Assembly (NCBI GenBank): GCA_041306075.1
Contig: JBFYKH010000014.1
Coordinates: 1-36,355 of the forward strand
Origin: JAHIYG01 sp041306075
GTDB taxonomy: Archaea > Altiarchaeota > Altiarchaeia > IMC4 > SCGC-AAA252-I15
DNA length: 36,355 bases
Direction: 5' to 3'
This document shows, one piece after another, positions 32,527 to 36,355 of this stretch (the stretch's first letter is position 1; each line of letters begins with the position of its first letter). A program made the translations under genes and the position numbers. A model generated the notes under the pieces. It did no database searches and was not told where the DNA came from. It was given only the letters and a program-made list of their open reading frames with translations.

Positions 32527-32784
32527 ATGGACGAGCTGAAAGAGAAGCTGGAACGTTACCTCGCGAAGGCGAAGCCCTCATTCGAGGCGATAACGGTGGT
32601 GGGCCCCGGCGGCGCGAAAATCAAGGACACGGCCACACGATACTACCGGGACGCCCTCCACTTCATGGCCAAAGGCGAACTCGTCAACGCATTCGCCGCC
32701 CTAGAATACGCGGAAGGCTGGCTTGACGCCGGCGTCGCCTCAGGCCTCGTGGAGGCCGACGGGAAGGACAGGGGGGACATGTGA
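32527..32784 (+). CDS. DUF357 family protein
   Basis: The 85-residue all-helical protein matches archaeal DUF357: RYYRDALHFMAKGELVNAFAALEYAEGWLDAG is the recognisable block (about residues 40-70). The function is unknown; the fold looks like a short TPR-like hairpin. It begins 6 bases after the PadR stop and is last in the export operon. A TTTTTT run at 32804-32809 then ends the transcript. Confidence 0.9.
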   Translation: MDELKEKLERYLAKAKPSFEAITVVGPGGAKIKDTATRYYRDALHFMAKGELVNAFAALEYAEGWLDAGVASGLVEADGKDRGDM

Positions 32785-32803
32785 ACCCATAAAAAGCATG
32801 TAC

Positions 32804-32809
32804 TTTTTT
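32804..32809 (+). terminator. Oligo-T transcription end of the export operon
   Basis: A run of six T lies 20 bases after the DUF357 stop and before the TATA box of the non-coding RNA region. Confidence 0.5.
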
Positions 32810-32827
32810 GTCCACCATAAACGATAA

Positions 32828-32839
32828 GCTTATATATTA
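32828..32839 (+). promoter_or_regulatory. TATA box for the tandem structured RNA
   Basis: GCTTATATATTA is centred at about 32834, so a transcript would start near 32860, just where the first hairpin (CGCCT, loop, AGGCG at 32858-32874) begins. It overlaps a perfect 10-bp palindrome, ATAAGCTTAT (32824-32833). Confidence 0.6.
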
Positions 32840-32857
32840 CATCCTCACATGATGTAT

Positions 32858-33079
32858 CGCCTGACTTGGAGGCGGGGTAATCGGACGATTCACCCGGAAG
32901 ACAACCCACAAACAAGGCCTGATAGGAGGCCGAGTCTGTTCGACTCCAGTCGAACGCTCTAAGGAGTGGTGCGGTGTCGAAAAAACCATCATAGTAAAAC
33001 ATGATGGCGTGACGGGGAATGCCATCCCCACGGAAGGCGAAGCCGCAAGGCGTCCGCCCGACCCCATAGCCTCCCCAAG
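32858..33079 (+). ncRNA. Structured RNA unit A (first of two tandem copies)
   Basis: The core unit (32874-33065) is closed by GGGG-(TAA)-TCGG (32874-32884) pairing with CCGACCCC (33058-33065), a bulged 8-bp helix, followed by ATAG. Inside are GGCCT/AGGCC, a hairpin GTTCGAC-TCCA-GTCGAAC (32938-32955), the core GCTCTAAGGAGTGGTGCG (32956-32973), a 7-bp hairpin CCATCAT/ATGATGG (32986-33007), GGGGA/TCCCC, and GCC-GCAA-GGC with a GNRA loop (33042-33051). An outer helix CTTGGAGGC (32865-32873) pairs with GCCTCCCCAAG (33069-33079). A-rich loops and the GNRA loop favour plus-strand sense. No family recognised. Confidence 0.75.
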
Positions 33080-33098
33080 AACAGGCCGAAAGAAAAGC

Positions 33099-33281
33099 GG
33101 GGACATTGGGGAATCCAACCAAAAAACGTCACATAGGGCAAAACCACAGGGAGTTGCCTGTCCGGCAAAACCCGGATGCTCCAAGGAGTGATGCGACGAA
33201 AACGCCATCAAGCTAAGCAAGATGGCCACGGACGGAAGACGCCCCACAAAGGCGCCGGGCCCAAAAACCCTCCCCAACCCC
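33099..33281 (+). ncRNA. Structured RNA unit B (second tandem copy)
   Basis: The unit is closed by GGGG-(ACA)-TTGG (33099-33109) pairing with CCAACCCC (33274-33281), the same bulged helix as unit A with a C-G to T-A compensatory change, and is again followed by ATAG. It has a hairpin TTGCC-TGTCC-GGCAA (33154-33168) in the place of unit A's GTTCGAC hairpin. The core GCTCCAAGGAGTGATGCG (33178-33195) matches unit A at 16 of 18 positions, and a 6-bp hairpin GCCATC/GATGGC (33204-33226) follows. Order and spacing are kept while stem sequences differ, a sign of selection on RNA structure. About 33 nt separate the units. Confidence 0.75.
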
Positions 33282-33408
33282 ATAGATACTTTAGTCAGGA
33301 TACTGGGGTTTATTTAGCGGATTTGTCTGTACCGCCCTTGTTTTCAGCGTTATTCGAATAGTTCTTATTACCTACAAGGGGTATATTTTATGCATGGCCG
33401 AGTCGGGC
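33282..33408. other. AT-rich spacer with promoter for the zinc-ribbon gene
   Basis: This stretch follows RNA unit B and has no convincing gene. It contains two similar words (GATACTTTAGTC and GGATACTGGGG) and a good TATA box, GGTATATTTTA (33379-33389), about 25 nt from the ATG at 33409. Confidence 0.5.
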
Positions 33409-33603
33409 ATGGGGGATGTTGACAGGCTTACGGCGAGCGGGGCTAATATACCGAAGGACTATAGCGTTGGGAATACGGCCCCCCGGTTATGCTCAAGGTG
33501 TTCGAGGAATGAGGGGACGACGATAATCGACGGCAGTGTCTACTGTGAGGCGTGCACGCAATCGATGAGGATGGCGGAATATAGGAAAGACCCCGATGAA
33601 TAG
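33409..33603 (+). CDS. Small zinc-ribbon protein, unknown function
   Basis: The 64-residue protein has two CxxC knuckles, LCSRCSRNEG and VYCEACTQSM, spaced about 19 residues apart: a classic zinc ribbon near the C terminus. It is preceded by a polar N-terminal segment (about 28 residues). It may bind nucleic acid or protein; nothing more specific can be said. The ATG at 33409 is chosen because it is 25 nt from the TATA box; an in-frame ATG at 33394 would lie only about 10 nt from it. It is the first gene after the tandem structured RNA. Confidence 0.75.
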   Translation: MGDVDRLTASGANIPKDYSVGNTAPRLCSRCSRNEGTTIIDGSVYCEACTQSMRMAEYRKDPDE

Positions 33604-33650
33604 ACCTGTTGCCTAATCTTTATTGCATCGTACCGTCCCCTATTTTTTTT

Positions 33651-33833
33651 ATGGGGTTGTTTTATCCTCTTCTCGCAGTCGTAGGCCTTGTTTTGGGCCG
33701 CAGATTCGCGGTGTCTTCGGCTCAGTCCATTGCTAAGCGGTTTGGGGTGTCGGAGATGGCCGTTGGGCTGACTATAGCGGCCTTGGGCATGTCGCTGCCG
33801 GGTCAGGTTTTGCGTTCGTTCATCCCGTCCTGA
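33651..33833 (+). CDS. CaCA exchanger-like single alpha-repeat fragment
   Basis: The 60-residue product has one N-terminal span (LFYPLLAVVGLVLGRRF) and then SSAQSIAKRFGVSEMAVGLTIAALGMSLPG, which matches the alpha-1 repeat of sodium/calcium (CaCA) exchangers. The family's GTSLPE, with the ion-binding Glu, here reads GMSLPG. The remaining ~250 residues of an exchanger are missing, because the frame stops and the convergent repeat-protein gene begins. It is either a degenerate remnant or a small membrane protein that reuses the fold. A run of seven T precedes the ATG. Confidence 0.5.
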   Translation: MGLFYPLLAVVGLVLGRRFAVSSAQSIAKRFGVSEMAVGLTIAALGMSLPGQVLRSFIPS

Positions 33834-34617
33834 ATTTTTTCAGCGGCGGCATCTGGGTGTCGTTGCCTTTCTGGTACAGGGGGTTCGGGGTGAGCATTTC
33901 CAGCTCCCTCATGGCCGCAGCGTATTCCGTGAACCGTTCGATGTAGCCGTTCTGGTGGAGGCCGGCCCTGATTTCCCTGTCCCTCCAGCGGAGGCTGCTC
34001 GTGAACTTGTCCCCCCAGTCGTCGGGCTTCCGCGCCCAGCCGAGCCGCCTCATGTTGCCGGCGTGCACGGTGAAGGAGTCGATTTTGTCTCGGCCGTAGG
34101 GCATGTCGAGTTCGCCCTCTATCTCCCCCCGCCAGTCCGCGAGCTGGCGGCTGACGTCTATGCCGAGGTCCCTCGCCTCAAGGAGCTCCCGGGTCCTGTC
34201 GTGCATGTTAAGGTAACCCCTCTCCGCGGCGTGCTTCTCCAAGTGGGTTTTCACGGGCGCCGCCAGGGCGGCGGAGTCGAAGCCCAGCCGTTTCACGTTC
34301 CATCCGAGCTCGAGGGCCGCCATCCAGTGCCAGGATTCCGGGTCCTTCTGAAGCTCGCTTACGTGGGCGAGCAGGGTTTCCGTCATTTTCGGCCCGTATG
34401 TCCTGGCCCAGAATTCCGTGTCGAGCCCTATGTCCCTCATGTTGGCGAGGTGGCCTGCGAACCTCCTCCAGCCTTCGCCTTCCACGTCCAACCTAAGCTG
34501 CTCGTACATGACGTCGATTTCCCTCGGCCTCAGCTCGAGCCAGGGCGTGCGTTTCATCTCCTCCGGCGGCGGGGAAAGGAGCGGCGGAGACTTCAGCCCC
34601 CTGATTTTCTGGGTCAT
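33820..34617 (-). CDS. Helical ~40-residue-repeat protein, second of a tandem pair
   Basis: This 265-residue cytoplasmic-looking protein belongs to no family I know. It is a paralogue of the gene just upstream. Both begin with a (K/N)-(S/L)-x-PP-L-L-x-PP motif (here LKSPPLLSPPPEE) and end MPPLK(K/R)F(R/Q)T. Internally it has repeats ending in a (M/V/A)-(R/K)-x-L/I-G signature: MRDIG (60-64), VKRLG (~108-112), ARDLG (~148-152), MRRLG (~189-193) and a degenerate MRELE (~236-240). Predicted structure is a chain of helix pairs. Its start overlaps the upstream stop by 4 bases. Confidence 0.75.
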   Translation of the reverse strand: MTQKIRGLKSPPLLSPPPEEMKRTPWLELRPREIDVMYEQLRLDVEGEGWRRFAGHLANMRDIGLDTEFWARTYGPKMTETLLAHVSELQKDPESWHWMAALELGWNVKRLGFDSAALAAPVKTHLEKHAAERGYLNMHDRTRELLEARDLGIDVSRQLADWRGEIEGELDMPYGRDKIDSFTVHAGNMRRLGWARKPDDWGDKFTSSLRWRDREIRAGLHQNGYIERFTEYAAAMRELEMLTPNPLYQKGNDTQMPPLKKFRTG

Positions 34618-35348
34618 GTTTGGAACCTCTTCAGGGGCGGCATCCGGTCAGGGGCTCTGTTCTTCGCCGCCTCCTGGGCCGCAAGCTCGTAGGCGTCGCG
34701 GTAGAGGCTCGGCAGCTCCTGGCGGAGGTGCTCCTCGCTTCTGAGGTTCTCCCTTCGTCCGAGCATTATCTCATAGTCCCTGCGCGTAGGCTCCGTGTCG
34801 ACTCCGACGGCCCTAATGACCGGCTGGATGCTGTATGCCGTGGCCTGGCCGTTCGTCCTGTAGGCGTCGATTTGGCGCAGCATGGCCTCCCTGTCGGCTC
34901 CGGTCACTGCGGCGGGGCGGCCGAGCTTCTTCAGGAAATAATGGTAGTACGCCAGGTTGAAGCCGTCGCCTGTCTTTCTGGCGCCGTCGAGGCGGCCGCC
35001 CATCTCTGCGAGTTCCTCCTCGGTCGGTTCGGCTTTGACGCCGAGCTCTTTCATCGTCACGAGTATGCTGCCGACGCCGAATGTCCTCCCCTCGTCCCTG
35101 AAGGTCTTTAGGGCCCGCTCCATGTCTTCGGCGTCTCCTGGGGCCACCTTGACGGGGAGGCCGATGGCTTTCATGTCCGCGAGCATGTGGGATGCGAATC
35201 CCCTGTCTCCTTTCTCCTGCCTGAGCGCCTCAAGGTGCCGGAGCATGAGCGTCTCGTCCTCTGGCGGCATCTCGGGGGCTGTGTAGACGTATCCTCCGGG
35301 GGGGTTCAGTAGCGGCGGCGGGCTGAGGTTTCGGAGTTTCCCTCTCAT
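34614..35348 (-). CDS. Helical 40-residue-repeat protein, first of a tandem pair
   Basis: The 244-residue protein has an N-terminal proline motif LSPPPLLNPP and a C-terminal MPPLKRFQT, as in the downstream paralogue. Between them are four helical repeats with a strikingly regular 40-residue period: MKAIG (59-63), MKELG (99-103), LKKLG (139-143) and IRAVG (178-182). Each is preceded by a helix rich in Arg, Glu and Leu and often a G-x-x-F turn. The regularity suggests a solenoid scaffold; proline-rich ends could be docking sites. No signal peptide or span is seen. I do not recognise the family. Confidence 0.78.
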   Translation of the reverse strand: MRGKLRNLSPPPLLNPPGGYVYTAPEMPPEDETLMLRHLEALRQEKGDRGFASHMLADMKAIGLPVKVAPGDAEDMERALKTFRDEGRTFGVGSILVTMKELGVKAEPTEEELAEMGGRLDGARKTGDGFNLAYYHYFLKKLGRPAAVTGADREAMLRQIDAYRTNGQATAYSIQPVIRAVGVDTEPTRRDYEIMLGRRENLRSEEHLRQELPSLYRDAYELAAQEAAKNRAPDRMPPLKRFQT

Positions 35349-35383
35349 CGTTTAACTGATGGGGCAGGATAGGCTTTAAACCC

Positions 35384-35683
35384 CTACTCCTCGAATCTCA
35401 CCCGGAACTGGCCGTGGCCTTCTCCGGAGGGGCTGACGTCGATTATCCCGCGGTTATAGTGTTTCTCGAGGGCTGATACGACGTCTTCTTCGCCCAGTAT
35501 CGCGGCGTTCATGGACTCCCGCTGGTCGAAGTCGAGGGTGAAGCTGTCGTTGTCGAATCCTATGTGGAGTATCCTGGACTTGAAGTTGGGCTGCAGGAGG
35601 GTTGCGAGCGCTTTCTCGGAGAGTATGAGGCCCGCCAGCTCGCCTATGTTGACCATTGTTTGCGTCTTTCCTAGCCCGAACAT
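35384..35683 (-). CDS. Conserved-looking hypothetical protein, 99 residues
   Basis: I do not recognise this protein. It begins MFGLGKTQTMVNIGELAGLI and has alternating helix and strand: a helix ~13-30, a strand pair around ILHIGFDNDSFTLDF, a helix ~60-75 (EDVVSALEKHYNRG) and a final strand GQFRVRFEE, so a small alpha/beta fold. No membrane span is seen. The ATG at 35683 is about 29 nt from an ATTTAAG TATA-like element on the minus strand. It lies upstream of the two repeat-protein genes in the same direction (35-base gap), so it may be in their operon. Confidence 0.65.
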   Translation of the reverse strand: MFGLGKTQTMVNIGELAGLILSEKALATLLQPNFKSRILHIGFDNDSFTLDFDQRESMNAAILGEEDVVSALEKHYNRGIIDVSPSGEGHGQFRVRFEE

Positions 35684-35781
35684 AGGGTTATCTAGTGGCG
35701 TTGCCGGCTTAAATCCGATGAGTCGCGACGTTATCCCTTTTATACTAGGAGTCGAATAGTATGGTACGCGGGGTGGATGGG

Positions 35782-36201
35782 ATGGTTGAGGAGGAGTTCG
35801 TCAAAATCAAGGAGTTAAGCCCTAAGTCGAAGAGGGTGAATTCGGTATTCAAGGTCGTCCGCATGGACCCGGCGAAGAACGTCCGCTCCAAGCGCGACCG
35901 GGTGCCTCACGCAGTCACGGAGGCGCTGGTCGGGGATGACACGGGAACCGTCCTCCTGACGCTGTGGGACGAGAACCTGGAGCAGGTGAAGGCCGGCAAG
36001 ACGTACAAGTTAGTGAACGGCTACGTGACCCTGTTCAGGGGCACGATACGGCTGAACATAGGCAAATACGGTGAATTGAATGAAGTCGCGGACCAGGGCG
36101 GGGAAGTCAACCTCGGCAACGACATGTCGAAGAAAGTCTACGACGAATACAACCGGTCGAGGGGCTACGAGGGCTTCGGCTCCGGCAGCTTCTGGCCGTA
36201 A
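35782..36201 (+). CDS. Sulfolobus-type single-stranded DNA-binding protein (OB fold)
   Basis: The ~139-residue protein has one OB fold (residues ~5-95): the IKELSPKSKRVNSVFKVVRM strand, EALVGDDTGTVLLTLWDENLEQVKAGKTY, and NGYVTLFRGTIRLNIGKYGEL. This is the pattern of crenarchaeal SSB and human SOSS-B1, which bind single-stranded DNA in replication and repair. A flexible C-terminal tail (~95-139, Gly/Ser/Tyr-rich, ending FGSGSFWP) is typical of these proteins. I chose the ATG at 35782; another in-frame ATG at 35761 lies only about 20 nt from the TTTTATAC box. ppsA begins 22 bases after the stop. Confidence 0.88.
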   Translation: MVEEEFVKIKELSPKSKRVNSVFKVVRMDPAKNVRSKRDRVPHAVTEALVGDDTGTVLLTLWDENLEQVKAGKTYKLVNGYVTLFRGTIRLNIGKYGELNEVADQGGEVNLGNDMSKKVYDEYNRSRGYEGFGSGSFWP

Positions 36202-36223
36202 GGCAGACTCTAGGGGGATTGTC

Positions 36224-36355
36224 ATGGAAGATAAAGGGGAAAAGTTTATGCTGTGGTTCGACGAGCTTGGAATCGAAGACGTCCCGCTCGTGGGCGGGAA
36301 GAACGCATCGCTCGGCGATATGTAACGGAACCTCACTCCGAAGGGCGTGAGGGTC
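36224..36355 (+). CDS. ppsA: Phosphoenolpyruvate synthase, N-terminal start; in-frame TAA
   Basis: The frame begins MEDKGEKFMLWFDELGIEDV and continues PLVGGKNASLGDM, the standard PEP synthase N terminus (VGGKNASLGEM, part of the ATP-binding domain). It then meets TAA at 36323-36325, after which the same frame reads RNLTPKGVRV, exactly as expected for the family, which usually has Tyr, Ile or similar at the stop position. The TAA is thus a single-codon break 30 bases from the end of the window. A sequencing error (TAC or TAT to TAA) is most likely; a pseudogene is possible. AGGGGGA lies upstream of the ATG. Confidence 0.85.

Noticed and set aside
32931..32955. tRNA T-arm (TGTTCGACTCC)
   Set aside because: The sequence is part of a perfect GTTCGAC/GTCGAAC hairpin and no acceptor, D or anticodon arms surround it.
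32874..33281. RNase P RNA or SRP (7S) RNA
   Set aside because: I could not find the GAGGAAAGUC or ACAGAA boxes of RNase P RNA, nor the GGAAG...AGCAG helix-8 motif of SRP RNA, and neither is known as a tandem duplicate.
32837..33283. A 148-codon minus-strand open frame (start ATG at 33283) across the structured RNA region
   Set aside because: Composition is poor for a protein, the two RNA units show helix-preserving changes, and the apparent internal peptide repeat is explained by the duplicated RNA. A weak AAATAAA upstream of 33283 is not enough.
36323..36325. Recoding of the ppsA stop as an amino acid
   Set aside because: The codon is TAA, not UAG or UGA used for pyrrolysine or selenocysteine, and many other genes here end normally in TAA.

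Overview
The window is a GC-rich, tightly packed archaeal chromosome segment. Archaeal hallmarks are a 65-residue histone, a MEMO-family protein, a DUF357 protein, Sulfolobus-type single-stranded DNA-binding protein, and TATA boxes lying about 25 nt upstream of ATG/GTG starts, which implies many leaderless transcripts. Several metabolic genes look bacterial in type (hexameric GdhA, type III glutamine synthetase, Acs, OFA transporter). Threonine-rich stalks on membrane-anchored proteins and many very small genes suggest a DPANN-like lineage such as Diapherotrites or Micrarchaeota; this is inference. The first 90 bases are an exact inverted copy of bases 251-340, so the left edge is probably a fold-back amplification or assembly chimera.

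Layout. 91-4225: the 3' part of valS, a sugar-phosphate nucleotidyltransferase, a convergent junction with two hairpins, histone, MEMO, a small membrane protein and a 29-residue basic peptide. 4227-8000: a secreted beta-propeller protein, MazG, a TPR protein, a YdjM-type membrane protein and a Cys-rich surface protein. 8065-10999: an apparent operon for extracytoplasmic thiol chemistry (two stalked thioredoxin-fold proteins, a secreted protein and a CcdA-type membrane protein). 11009-14173: glnN, ppa, and a split NfeD-like pair of small genes. 14338-17441: a more AT-rich accessory island with a wHTH/PLD-like regulator overlapping a radical SAM/SPASM gene, then an internally duplicated wHTH regulator. 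17450-19975: a toxin-antitoxin pair, gdhA with a clear terminator, and a divergent Lrp/AsnC regulator.

20035-27969 is a coherent acetate unit: AMP-forming Acs, an OFA-family carrier, and an overlapping gene pair for an ADP-forming acyl-CoA synthetase fused to a GNAT acetyltransferase and an AcuC-like deacetylase. Together these could form a reversible acetylation circuit acting on Acs. 28083-32784 is an export/envelope operon: two RND/MMPL proteins, a secreted Ig-like surface protein, a PadR regulator and DUF357. 33409-36355 carries a zinc-ribbon protein, a CaCA-exchanger-like fragment, two tandem paralogues of an unrecognised 40-residue helical-repeat family, an unknown protein, an SSB and the start of ppsA, which has an in-frame TAA near the window edge.

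The most unusual element is the long non-coding stretch 32785-33408. It holds two tandem, diverged copies (about 190 and 183 nt) of a structured RNA. Each is closed by the same bulged helix with compensatory base changes, contains a nearly identical 18-nt core, and shares hairpins in the same order. I do not recognise it as RNase P RNA, SRP RNA or a riboswitch.
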